Source: Vanessa cardui
Lineage: Eukaryota; Arthropoda; Insecta; Lepidoptera; Nymphalidae
DNA: 64,000 nt
Assembly (NCBI RefSeq): GCF_905220365.1
Contig: NC_061138.1
Location: 12,787,814 to 12,851,813, forward strand
Reading direction: 5' to 3'
Shown here piece after piece: positions 46,900-58,815 of this stretch. The notes under the pieces were generated by a model that was not told where the DNA came from, searched no databases, and saw only the letters and a program-made list of their open reading frames with translations. Made by a program: the position numbers and the translations under genes. Every line of letters starts with the position of its first letter. Position 1 is the first letter of the stretch.

Positions 46900-48737
46900 T
46901 TTTAGATCATATTTGTATATATTTAAGCATTTAATATTAGTCAATTAGATTCAAAACTTCTTGGAAAAGGCTACTCGAAAAAAAATAGATTTTGTTTTGA
47001 TTACGATTTTTATTTTGATGACTATTTACCTACGACTGGAGCGCCATTGGTCAGTGCACAAACGCATACAGATAAGCCCAAAACATCTTATCAGTCTTTT
47101 TTACATTTAAGAATTCCTAAAATGTATAAAAGATTACATTTTAAGGTTTAAAAAGGTATCGCAACATTCCCTTTTTTTTAAAAAAAAGGTAATCACCGAT
47201 GTAACACCGATCTAAAATAAAAAAAGTAAATTTGGAAGTTATTCTAACAAGTTACTCTACGTTCGGCTTTCGTAACGATTTTTTTAATCAGTAATGCTAA
47301 TACACCACTGATTTTGAATCTATAGTATATAAATTATATAGTATAATCTTATATATTGAATCTATTCTATTATTCATGAGTTCCGACCATTTGATCCTTT
47401 AAGACCAGCCACCTAGAAGCTTATCTTCTGATTTTAGGTAACAAATAATTCAGCTAAAATTCCAGTTTACTTTAATAAAATATACCTAATTATTATATTA
47501 TCAATTATAACCTAAATGAGGTATTTTTAAAAATAGAATAGAGTAATTAATCTTTTCTTATCTTTTATTATATCTCCCTTTCTCTGTTTCTTTTATTTAA
47601 TTACAAATTCACTTCCGATATCAGACACTACTACTTTTTAAGTATTTTTTTATTATCAATTATTAAAATTAATTAATAATGATTGATTCCTATGATTGGT
47701 AGCAATCGATTCTACGAGCGCTCGTACACACAACGCGTTTGACACAACGCAAGTTCTATTTAAATGACTAAGCTCGTACCACTTTAACTGTGACGTATAC
47801 ATTTTTGCCAGACGACAAAAAAGACTTCATGTTTTTGTGCGTACATTGTTCTCTGACGTTGTCTATGCTTTTAGACGAGTGATTTTGAAAAGATTTATCG
47901 TCTATGATACCGCTCGTCTCTTGTTTGTTTTATGGACGAAATTCTATAGCTATTTTGAGCCCGGTTCGCATACCTTATAATATGGGTTAGGAAATAAAAT
48001 AAATTTAAATTAATTGCTTATCTGAGATCTTTTGCGTGTTTCGTTTGGTTTTTTTAATAGATATTGGGACAATTTTTGTGTATCTTGATACAATTTATTC
48101 ATAGCACAAGATTGAATCCATTTGCTTAGGAAATTACAAATAACAGTAAAACCCAAAATCCAGGACAAAAAAGATTTGATTTTTGTATTGCAAAAATTTA
48201 CATACAATTTTATGATTAAATACATCATGAAATACCTTGAATTGAATGAATTTTATTCTTATCATTGACCATTCAATCATAATAATGCATACTGTTTTAG
48301 CAATGATACATTAACTAGCACATAAAAGTCATTTACAGAAATAAGTATTAAACAAGACACCATTTGCAAATAAAAGAGAGAATAAGCTTGATATACGTCC
48401 TAATGTCTGCCCAAATTAATTGCATATGTAATTAGTACGTGAATACAGACCCTTACGACGGGCATCCAGAATAAATGAGAATATGGGGGATGAAATAACT
48501 TGATTTGATCTTTCACAGGTTCTTATGTATGTCACCTTATCATAATCTTCAAATATATCTCAAAATAATATCTTAATCACCTTATCGAACCGATGGTAAA
48601 TTTTTGACCAAATATTTGTGTCTACCACCAATATACATCTTTGTATAGTACTTGAATGAGTATTTAGTATTTACACTGTTATGTCTCAACTTTTCTACCA
48701 ACCAAAATTATCTAAACATATTGTCGGATGTATAAAC

Positions 48738-48742
<5 letters not shown>
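46900..48742. other. AT-rich non-coding stretch, few features
   Basis: No recognised repeat family. 47690-47960 is a slightly GC-richer unique run ('cgattctacgagcgctcgta' contains the near-palindrome acgagcgctcgt). No gene. Confidence 0.35.

Positions 48743-48802
<60 letters not shown>
48743..48802. repeat. (CA)30 microsatellite
   Basis: A pure dinucleotide run of about 60 bp preceded by an interrupted 'aaacacacg'. Both strands show spurious His/Thr or Val/Cys frames across it. Its length suggests length polymorphism. Confidence 0.97.
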
Positions 48803-48805
<3 letters not shown>

Positions 48806-51000
48806 CATTATACTCCAACCCCTGTGCGTGCGAGAGAAAACTATGCTGTATTTAAGATTTTGACTTTGATTAATCCCATCACAATTAAGCAATGGCGTAT
48901 TCAAATGTCATGAACAGATCCAGTAAAGCACGTGAAACCGAAATTTCTGAACTCGCAGTAATTCTTAAACTTTACGACAGACGAACAAGCTGCTAGATTA
49001 GATAAAGCGTATTTATTACACACGCATTCATATAAATAACATATAACATATTCTCATCAATCTTATCCAAATGCCAAACGCGTCTGACACTATGTACAGA
49101 AAATATTCAAATGTACTCAATTGTAATAAAGTTTATTTTCGAAACAACGGTTTATGTCTAGTGTTGTGTCTTATCGATGGATTGAAAATATAGACATCAA
49201 ATTAACAAATACAACACAAGCCTAATCCCGCGACTTCAATCGTGTAATGGTCACCTTAAAAAATGTGTTTATAATATATGCCTGTTCGAAAAATCTTGCA
49301 ACTTCATTTAAAACAAGTTTCACGAGACATACGGTCAAATTTATGTAAAAACGATGTGTGTGTATGTGTCGATGCCCGTGACAATATATGTAGTAGGTAC
49401 TTAAAAAGAAATACAATATATTTAATTACAATTATACTTACCTAATCCTTTTTTCGAAATTGCTGACGAAGAAGGCTTTACTTAAAATTATATTTATTTC
49501 CCTTTCAAAGACAAGAATTTAAGATATGTTATCTATTCTGCGTGCACAAATACAATCACAATGAATTCAAATGTTTTGTTCCATAAAAACAAATGTAATT
49601 TAATATGTAAATACATATATAACATATATTTAAGGAATCTTAGAGCGCATCAATAAAAACAAAACGTTCTAAATTTAAATCGTTCTTCTCTTAAATCACA
49701 TTCATGATTGCATTTTATTTAATGTAGCGTTGCAAATTCTAATAATTATTTTATAGATTATTTAATTCGATTTACAGTAAAGTACATCACTAGTTCCTAA
49801 ATACAAAATTGTCGTGTGAGTAATAAAATAAATCCCGCGATCGCATAAAGAAAGACACTTTTGTTTAACACTAAAACTTTGTAATCTTCAATCAGGATTC
49901 CAGCTGAGTTTTGATACATTTACACTATTTTAGAAGCAATATCTTTATAACCTAACAATTTTATTGTGTCTAGGATTTTTACGGCTTGTATCATTTGTAA
50001 AATCCTAATTTTAGAACACATCTCTACTATTGATCCAATTATATTATTTTAAGACGGCAAACCAGCAAAACCACTTTATAGCAGTCTCTGCCTCAAAGAC
50101 TTTTACTTGCGAATTCTTTATTTATCATAATTATATTCGCAGATTGTGTATTCGTGCCTAAAGAACTGATGAATTATAGACACTGGGAATATGGATTCGA
50201 GTTTCTATAATTCTTCGGTCCTTGACTGTAATACGATCAGTCATCATTCACAGCGCAACAAAACATGATATTTAATTTTGTCAATGATTACATTAAAACG
50301 TATATTATCACACATAAGATCATAATATCAATCATTCTCGGTGAACTGGTTGTTACCAGTGTAAATATTGTAAATCTATACTAATACAATAAAGAGGTAG
50401 GTAAAATAGTTTTTTTGTTTTTTTTTTTTTTAATTATAGTCGTAGGATGATGAGCGAATCCCAAAAAAAAAACACAACTCCGTAGTACCTTATATTTTTT
50501 GATACTGATTTTGCTGTTTTACGGTTGAATAACAAATTTGGTATGTACCTACCACGTTGAGTTGCAACACCAAAGTAATGTTTTAAAATAGTTTTATGGA
50601 TTATCAAATAAACGTAAAGGCCTAAAATAATACAATGTAAACCCATTTGTTTTCGATCGTAACCAAATTTATGACTTTTGTTTGACACATACACAAAGCA
50701 AGCCAGCATGGCACGACAAATTTAAAAAATTTTTTTTACTAGGAACAGATACAAGGCTTAAAATTATTTGTGATTAAATTAATTGTTCGAACAGATTTGG
50801 TTGTAATAATTAAAACAATATACGAGGGAATATGAAACATCTATTGACGGCTCAATTTTTAATGTTAGTCAACGTAGCTGAAAAATAGGATTTGCTTTAA
50901 GTAAAATTATTATTTAAGAGCGAGTATTCATACGGAAACATTAAATATATTTTTCTTTACAATGAGTTCATCATAAGATAACGATGTAAAACACAATATC
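48803..51000. other. AT-rich non-coding stretch, nothing recognised
   Basis: About 2.2 kb without any of the repeat families seen elsewhere in the window and without a convincing frame. This is unusually repeat-poor for the window. Confidence 0.35.
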
Positions 51001-51007
51001 ATGATCA

Positions 51008-51055
51008 ACAGCCCATGATGCCCACAGCTGGACATAGGCCTCTCCAATTTACAAT
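51008..51055 (-). repeat. Retroelement 3'-end fragment
   Basis: 'agcccatgatgcccacagct' and 'ggacataggcctctcca' resemble the common 'cccactgctgggcataggcctc' tail of lepidopteran retroelements. Too short to classify. Confidence 0.4.
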
Positions 51056-51115
51056 TGGAAAATCAATAAAGGATTTATTTTGTGATAGAGCTGTTATTAG
51101 TAAGAAGGATTCAAT

Positions 51116-51390
51116 TTTGGTGGTAGGGCTTTGTGCAAGCCCGTCTGGGTAGGTACCGCCCACTCATCAGTTATTCTACCGCCAAATAACAGTACTCAGT
51201 ATTGTTGTGTTCCGGTCTGAAGGGTGAGTGAGCCAGTACAACTACAGGCACAAAGGACGTAACATCTTAGTTCCCAAGATTGGTGGAACAGTTAATATTT
51301 CTTACAGCGTCATTGTCTATGGGTGATGGTGACCACTTACCATCAGGTGGTCCATATGCTCGTCCGCCAAACTATACCATAAAAAAAGAA
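51116..51390 (+). mobile_element. A-tailed repeat family C, complete with small deletion
   Basis: Starts 'ggtggtagggctttgtgcaa', ends 'tatgctcgtccgccaaacta' and an A-rich tail. About 25 bp are missing at 'ttggtggaacagttaatatt', removing the left arm of the internal hairpin. Confidence 0.87.
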
Positions 51391-52269
51391 AAAAAAAATT
51401 TCGTCTCTATATTAAACAGGATTTTCTAATTCAAAGATAAGTCTTCTTTTACTAGTAATCACATAATTATTCATCGTTTTACCTTTTTACCAAAAAAAAG
51501 GGTAATTAATGTCACGTCAGTTTTAAGGTTTATTTAGACATTTTTCCTTCCTAGCTATAATAGCAAAACTAAAACAGAGATGTTTCAATCTCAATTACAA
51601 CAAAGGGTCTGTCTGGGAACGCTGATTACGAACAGCGCAACGCTATCGCCCTTTTACTCGCATCTAACCTTACCTACTCACATCCAACCATTGTTCTCGA
51701 CGTACACGAACATACATACATGTCAGTATTTATAAAAAATGCTTCTGTTTAAATCTTCTGTAATCGATATTAGGAGGAATAACTACTGAATTTCTTGCTG
51801 GTTAATCTCAATACACTACGAAATCTACGTTTTTATAAACTTATAAAATTAAGTTAATACTATTTTTTTTTAATTGTCTTCTGTTTATATATTTATATAT
51901 AATACATTCATCCGCGGTGATTTAAATAGGTTCTTTACAACATACTATTTACACAATAATAATATAATAGTCTCAATTAAAAAGCTAAAGATTCTTTGTC
52001 TTTGGACGAAAATGATTTATTTAATATATTGTTAATTAATTGTAATTTACAATTATTTGCAGTATTAACTTCTAAATACGTAAATGTCGTATAAGTTATA
52101 AAATTAAGTATATATAATATAATAATAGGTTATTCGACTATATGTAAGCAAAACGGATGATTTTTTTTTAAATAACAACCGGATTTACGTCAAACGTAAT
52201 AGCATACATATAAAAAATAATATGTATCTGCAAATATACCATAAAACATACAAAAAATAGATACTTATA
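51391..52269. other. AT-rich non-coding stretch
   Basis: Nothing recognised apart from a short GC-richer run near 51600-51700 ('gaacagcgcaacgctatcgc'). Confidence 0.35.
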
Positions 52270-52390
52270 ATGAGGACATCCCCGCTGGTCTAGTGGCTAA
52301 CTTATGAGATTTCTGAAAGTGGTCACAGGTTCAAAGTCGGATTAGGAAGTATCTTATCCCCTGGGAAGTGAATAAAGCGGTTCCATATCG
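52270..52390 (+). repeat. tRNA-like SINE relic
   Basis: 'ccgctggtctagtggctaac' (A-box-like) and 'cacaggttcaaagtcggatt' (B-box-like) are followed by 'tcttatcccctgggaagtga'. No cloverleaf can be drawn, so it is a SINE head and not a tRNA gene. Confidence 0.4.
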
Positions 52391-54334
52391 ACCGCTATTA
52401 CAACCGCTTCCACATAGACACACATACCACATTTATAATATTAGAATAGAATCATAATCATTCACAATGATGTTGTAGTAAAGAGATATGTTATTAATGC
52501 GCAAAAAGTGAAGACTAGAAAACGTCCTAATTGGGACGTTTGCCTTTAGTTGTTTTACGTCGTAATACGTTATAATACATCATAATTACGTAGTAATATG
52601 TTTTGCGTAATTAAAAAAACTAGTTATCCCTTTTACTTATTGTTTTTATCAAGCTATACTTTTAACGAAATGTAAAAATAAACTTAAATAAACGGTCCCA
52701 GGCGCGGCACACTTTTTTCTGTTGTTTAGTATGGATATAACATATCTGTTTATTAGAATATCATTGATCATTCATAAAATCGGTAACGTTCAGAAAACGT
52801 TAAAATAATAAATTACAAATAACTATTAATAACACTCATACAGACATGAATTGCTAAAATTAATCTAAAACAAGTTTTCGTTAATAAAATAACGCCAGCC
52901 GTGTGTTGAATTCCAAGTTTTTTATCATTAAAATGACTTTAATGATTCACACCTTTACAAATAGTAAATCAATTTCGCATAAATCCTAATGGCGAAAAAA
53001 TTGCAACAGGTTTCTTCAAATTCATTACATCATTAACTTATCTTAGTGACTTTGTAACGCTAAAAATAACGTATTTATTATATTCCTGATATTCTTTGTT
53101 ATTTTTGATATACATATAATTCTTGTATACGTGTTTATGTTGGTCGTCTTCAGTTTCAATTAAAATAAACAATAAATATTATCTTACTTAGATGAACTCA
53201 TGACACTTAAATAGTATATTACGAGATGTATCTTAATACTAAGATCTCGTAAAATTTATCCAACTATTGTAAAGGAAACGAATTATATTAAGTTGTATTT
53301 ATAGATTGCAACGCCTTTTAACGGTTTATCTGAGTAATTATTCGATTTTATACATATAAATATTTCAATTTTTTTATAACATAATTAAACATTAATAACG
53401 TGAATTACTAGCAGCCCTGGGCCAGAGCCTGAGTACGTAAAGCCCTTTGTCCTTCGTAATAAACTGAGAGAATATAGACTAAACGTGCGTTAAGTAGTAT
53501 GAGTATGACTCGAGTAGTCGGCTAGTCTTTTGAACGACCCCCATATTTTATATATATAGTTCAACAGGACATCGAGTTAATACATATGAATCATATTGGA
53601 AAGATAATCAAAATTACCATCGGCGTTTAAAAAACTAACAAATAATCTGACCTAAATATTAATTTAAAAATGGTATCAAAGTTATTATACAAATCGGTGC
53701 CTACAAATCATAGCAAGCGTGGGCGCAGCGTAGTTTGTTAGCCCCATATTGTTATGGATTGAGAATAGATAATTTGTTTTTATTGTGGAATAAAGATAAA
53801 ATACCAAATTACTATCGCGGACTTCAATTAATGTGAATTCTTGCGTCTGTGATGGCCACTATCGAATCAATTTACGAACAATGGGATTTGAATTCATCAT
53901 TTGAATCCTAACACGTTTATAACTTAGATGAATTGAATTCAAATTGAAAGGTTTTTATATGATGGCCAAGAACATTAATGTGAATATATAACTACATTTT
54001 GATACTTTAATCTATTTCTTCTCGACCGCAGAGTATTTTTGATAATGATATTTTAAGTATCAAAATTGTTTTAAATAACGAAACGATGATAGATTTAAAA
54101 TAAACCACCGAATATAATAAAAAAGGATTAAAGATTTTTCTGATGTCAAAAACAGACACACAAAAAAACAATGAATATTTGAATTTCAATAAAATTGAAT
54201 TATTATTTTTGTATTATTAACGTTACGTAACGCTACAATTTTAATATAGATTTATTCTAATTTAATAACTAGTATATCATTTGAAATATTGTGTAGTTTC
54301 TTAAATGTTATCTGTATTCTAATAATCTAAATTA
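52391..54334. other. AT-rich non-coding stretch, nothing recognised
   Basis: No repeat core or gene. A small unique run at 53410-53540 ('agcagccctgggccagagcc') is GC-richer than its surroundings. Confidence 0.35.
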
Positions 54335-54524
54335 TCTATATTAATAGTATAAATGTAAAGAAATCTCTGTCTGTCTGTCATTGTTTCACGACCAAACCAC
54401 TGAACCGAATTTGATGAAATTTTCCAAACTTGAACACAAAGAAAGAACACACAGGGCTACTTTTTTGCCTGACAAATGACAAACAACGCCATCAAACTCG
54501 AGCTAAGCCGCGGGCGACTACTAA
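54335..54524 (+). mobile_element. Helitron family 3, 3' end mutated
   Basis: Starts TCTATATTAATAG, contains 'ctctgtctgtctgtcattgt', 'cacgaccaaaccactgaacc' and 'gaatttgatgaaattttcca', and ends 'taagccgcgggcgactacta', where CTAG is expected. Same family as 57836 and 62062. Confidence 0.75.
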
Positions 54525-55144
54525 TAATAAATAAGTAAAAACAAACAAAACATAAAGCTCTAAGAATATTAAATTTAATACTTAGAGAATGAATACGAAA
54601 ATCTATGCGGTAAGGTGACGTAACATACATTTGTTACCAAAACGAATGAGACGCAACGCAATAACGTAACGTATTTAACGATATATGCATATCTGTACAA
54701 TAAGATAATTAACGTTATTTTTTGTAATTCCTAACAGGAAAAGCTATTAAACCAATATATAAATTATTTTTAGTAGAATACAGCGCTGTATATTTCGAAT
54801 AAATTTAAGGCATTATTATTTCAAGCAACCATTATTGTGTGTCGATAAGGAAATAAATTATTCCATTCAAATACACATAGCCTTAGCAAGTAACAGTTAC
54901 AGGAGTTGCTTTAGGGGGTGATTGGTTAAATAATGTTGTCTTCTTCTTTTGAATGTCAAATCGAATATAAAAGAAAGAGATAAAGCAATGTTCAACAACA
55001 CATCGTTTGCAAGTAATACTAAATAACGTTATAAACAGGAAGGTAAGTTCCGATAATCATGAAATCTTGCTGGACGTTGTGTGAAATATAGAAACTATGG
55101 TATGATACCCAAGATCTAATGGCATGTCTGTCGTCATATAAGTG

Positions 55145-55416
55145 AACAGATATGGCCAAGTGGTTAGAACGCATGCATATTATCAGATTGTGTGTTCAAA
55201 CCCAGAGAGATATCTAAATTTTAATGGTCAAAATTAGTATTAATTCATTCTTGTTCGATAGTGAAGGAAGACATGAGGAAACCTGCATGTCTAACTTCAA
55301 TGAAATGTCATATACGTATCCACCACTCGCGTTAAAGAAGCGTGGTGATATAAGCTCCAAACCTTTTCAGAAGGAGAGGAGGCTTAAACCCAGCAATGAG
55401 AATTTTACAGGCATAA
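55145..55416 (+). mobile_element. SINE family A, diverged full length
   Basis: Head 'gatatggccaagtggttaga', B box 'tgtgttcaaacccagagaga', body and 'cccagcaatgagaattttac'; many substitutions, no tail. Confidence 0.82.
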
Positions 55417-56182
55417 TTTAAATAATAGATCTAGAATACCTGCTTTTAAAATATTATATTTAATATTCAAAGAAAGATTCATTAAAAATAATTCAAATTA
55501 CCGGTTGTATGATCCAATGCAGCCTGTTTCAGTACATGCCACCCACACAACAATTATATAAACGCCAAACAACAATGCTCTTTCTAGATGAGGGATTTGT
55601 AGTCAGTCTAATTACAGTCGTGTTCATAAACTCTATTGTCGATGGTAAAATAGTAAATGGCTTTTTACAATACATAATTGTTCCGAATTAAACTATAATT
55701 TCTTCTCTTGAATAGAAGCCTTTGCTTGCTACGACTTCTTTTAGTAGTAGTATGTTTTATAAAAATATAAGTAGAAATGTTAGGTTGAATGTTTTATCAC
55801 TTTTTTTTTCTTTAAAATTATTTTAAGAATGATTTCGTCTGTAAAGATTGAGTTTTAAGTCTCGCTATTGGGATCTTGGATATTCTACCAAGAAGGCTCT
55901 ACGATCAAACACACCATTATAATATTATTTCTTAAATTTTATATTTTTTTCAACATTCGACATATGATAAAGAACTAACAAATATGTACTTTTAAAATAT
56001 ATTTTTAAAGACAATGTATGCGTTTATTAGGTGCCAGTATTTTTAACACATAAAATTATTAATTTTAAATACCTACCAATAATTGAAAAGCTATAAACTA
56101 AAAAACTACTGAACGAATTAAGTATAAAATTAATTAAGATTTCGTTTGGATTGACTGAATGATTTAAATGATTTGCGTGATT
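55417..56182. other. AT-rich non-coding stretch, nothing recognised
   Basis: No repeat family or gene identified. Confidence 0.35.
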
Positions 56183-56279
56183 ATTGAAATTGGTAGCTTC
56201 ACTTAATTGTAAAATGAAGATTCGAAAGTGCTTGTAAAACCCTACTTGAATAAATTTTATTTTGATTTGATTTGATTTG
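56183..56279 (-). repeat. Family D repeat with (GATTT)n tail
   Basis: 'ttggtagcttcacttaattg', 'cgaaagtgcttgtaaaaccc', 'tacttgaataaattttattt' and 'tgatttgatttgatttg'. On minus it matches 29808 onward, including the repeated simple tail. Confidence 0.75.
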
Positions 56280-56807
56280 TCAGAAATTATTACTGAGAGC
56301 TTTATTGACTGCGTAAACCTATAAACTTATTTATATTATTTAACTATACATAAAGGTTTTATGTATTCTACCCAAGCGAATCGAGGTAGCTAGATATATA
56401 TTGAATAAGCATAAAAATAGAAACGTGACAAAAATCTTGAAGAATTTTGAGATATACCCCCAAGAAATAGAAACTGACATGACCCTCATTTCCGAGAGCA
56501 AATCGTCTCCCTCGAGAGCTTTTTTAGTTCCAAAAATCTGCTTCAAGCGGAAATAGGTGGAGTCAGAAATTAAAATACACGAGACTATAGATATATTAGT
56601 TACGAACGACACCCTATCCTGACCTGATATATTTTTATACGCATATAAGGAATAGTAGCAATGTCAAAAAATAATTAAGGCGTTCCTAATATTCCTCCTT
56701 ACCCTTCCTCTTAAGCTTATCACTTGTGCTAGGAATGGGGATGCCAATAGTCCAATGGGTCAGTCGATTACTTTCAAACTTTAAATACATGCAACCATAG
56801 GTATCGA

Positions 56808-57015
56808 CTAACTCGTTCGTCCAGTGACACAGATTCCAAGATACACGGTTCAAACCCAAAATCTAGCCTACAAAATATTACGTTTTATAATGTTGTCTTA
56901 AATTTTCGCGATTATTACACATTTAAATAAAACTAATTATAACGGATGAATCGCGTATATTAATTATTTTTAATATTACGTTTTTCTGTCGAAAAATTCT
57001 CAGTTACAGCCACAG
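56808..57015 (+). repeat. tRNA-like head plus foldback left half
   Basis: 'cgttcgtccagtgacacaga' and 'cacggttcaaacccaaaatc' give A/B-box-like words, followed by 'tcttaaattttcgcgattat', 'aataaaactaattataacgg' and 'atcgcgtatattaattattt' as at 44719. The right arm is missing. The order (tRNA-like head, then foldback half) repeats that at 34800-34995, so they may be one composite element. Confidence 0.55.
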
Positions 57016-57349
57016 AAGACACTTCCAGTGTCTACGCTTCCGTGCCTCGGAGAGCACGTATGGCCGTTGGTCTTTTAAAATTGATATTTTAGAAAGTATT
57101 AGACATATAAGGTTTTACGCAATATTTGAACAATCCATAAATGTGATCTTGAAAGTTTGGGTGTTCGTTACGAAATGACATCTGAAAGGAAAGCGTCTTC
57201 GAATAAATGGAATACATTAAGTAATATATTATAAAGGCTTTTTAAATATCCATATTGGTACTTACGTTGGTTAGCTGGAACATTTTCGGTATGTTTGTCT
57301 GTTACGCTAAAGAAATATTCACTTAATTTAAAGTACAACTGAAATTTTG

Positions 57350-57593
57350 TTTTTTTTTTTATGGTATAGGTTTGCGGACGAGCATATGGGCCACCTGATG
57401 GCAAGTGGTCACCATCACCCATAGACAATGACGCTGTAAGAAATATTAACTAGACCTTACATCGTCAATGTGCCACCGACCTTGGGAACTAAGATGTTAT
57501 GTCCCTTGTGCCTGTAGTTACACTGGCTCACTCACCCTTCAAACCGGAACACAACAATACTGAGTACTGTTATTTGGCGGTAGATACACATGT
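57350..57593 (-). mobile_element. A-tailed repeat family C, 5'-shortened
   Basis: 'atggtataggtttgcggacg', 'agcatatgggccacctgatg' and 'tgtagttacactggctcact' are clean; it ends at 'tatttggcggtagat', lacking the first ~55 bp of the element. Confidence 0.87.
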
Positions 57594-57835
57594 GACAAAA
57601 TTACGAGATTCATCCGGTACACAGGGTGATTTTGTTAAATGGAAGAGTAATACCACTTACTGAAAAATCACGAAATCCCAGAAACTATAACACCTAACTT
57701 TAAATTTGGCGGGTAGGTTCCTTACTTGTAGACTTTCGCAAAGAACAGATTTTATGAACCCCTGAAGGGATTAAACGGTGATTGGAAGTTTGTGTTTCAT
57801 AAATTTCGTGCGGGTAAAGCCACCTTTTCAGCAAG

Positions 57836-58008
57836 TCTATACCAATAAATGTGAAAGTAACTCTGACTGTCTGTCTATTCATCGCTCTTTTACAACCAAA
57901 ACAATGAACCGAATATCATGAAATTTGGTGTGAAACAAACTTTAAACTCCAAGGAAGGACATAGACTACTTGGCGGACAACCAACGCCTTAAAACCGCGG
58001 CCGACTAG
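57836..58008 (+). mobile_element. Helitron family 3, both ends intact
   Basis: 5' TCTATACCAATAAATG, middle 'gaccaaaacaatgaaccg'-like block ('acaaccaaaacaatgaaccg'), 3' 'aaaccgcggccgactag' with CTAG at 58005-58008 then T. 173 bp, non-coding. Confidence 0.8.
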
Positions 58009-58299
58009 TATAAAATAAATTTCAAGGAAAGTGAGATATATCTATAAAAAATAAAACAGTTACGACTTCTCTGAATCTGAGCCGATTATTTCCACATCTC
58101 TATAAGGAGAGGACAGATTTGGTTTACATTTGATCATGACTTCTGTGGCGTGGGTTTGAGGTTCGTCCGAGCATCGGTAATTTGTGGGCGGCTCCTTCAA
58201 CCGGGACTGCGGAACATACCGTGACTTTCCTCGTGCATTCTGATTATAGTGTACTCACTATCAGAAGACAATTTTATTTTCCACGCTTAAAATAATGTA

Positions 58300-58599
58300 C
58301 AACAACAACAGCCTGTAAATTCCCACTGCTGGGCTAAAGGCCTCCTCTCCCTTTGAGGAGAAGGTTTGGAACATATTCCACCACGCTGTTCCAATGCGGG
58401 TTGGTGGACTACACATGTGGCAGAATTTCTATGAAATTTGTCACATGCAGGTTTCCTCACAATGTTTTCCTTCACCGCAGAGCACGAGATGAATTACAAA
58501 GACAAATTAAGCACATGAATCAGCGGTGATTGCCTGGGTTTGAACCCGCAATCATCGGTTAAGATGCACGCTTTCTAACCACTGGGCCATCTCGACTCG
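58300..58599 (-). mobile_element. SINE family A, full length with 10-bp TSD
   Basis: Tail 'caacaacaacagcctgtaaa', intact body, B box 'gggtttgaacccgcaatca', head 'taaccactgggccatctcga'. Exact duplication aaataatgta at 58290-58299 and 58600-58609. Carries the young 'gtgacaaatttcat' variant. Confidence 0.93.
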
Positions 58600-58721
58600 A
58601 AATAATGTAATATAGGTACTTTAAATACTACTAGTTCAATTGGAATTTAAAACTATATTTTTATTAAAATAATAATAAATTCAAAAACAGAAATGTTCAC
58701 CTATATTACAAGCATTACATC

Positions 58722-58815
58722 TCTCTACCGTCGGTTCGGAAACAATCACCTCGGACCTGAGAAGAATCGGTAAGAGATACTCAGCGCTTTTTTTGGTGGT
58801 ACATTAACAGCCCCT
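58722..58815 (+). repeat. Family D-related fragment
   Basis: 'ctctaccgtcggttcggaaa', 'cctgagaagaatcggtaaga' and 'gatactcagcgctttttttg' resemble the family D 3' block but with a different spacing; perhaps a sister family. Confidence 0.45.

Noticed and set aside
48681..48913. Three frames rich in His/Thr or Val/Cys
   Set aside because: Translations of the (CA)30 microsatellite.
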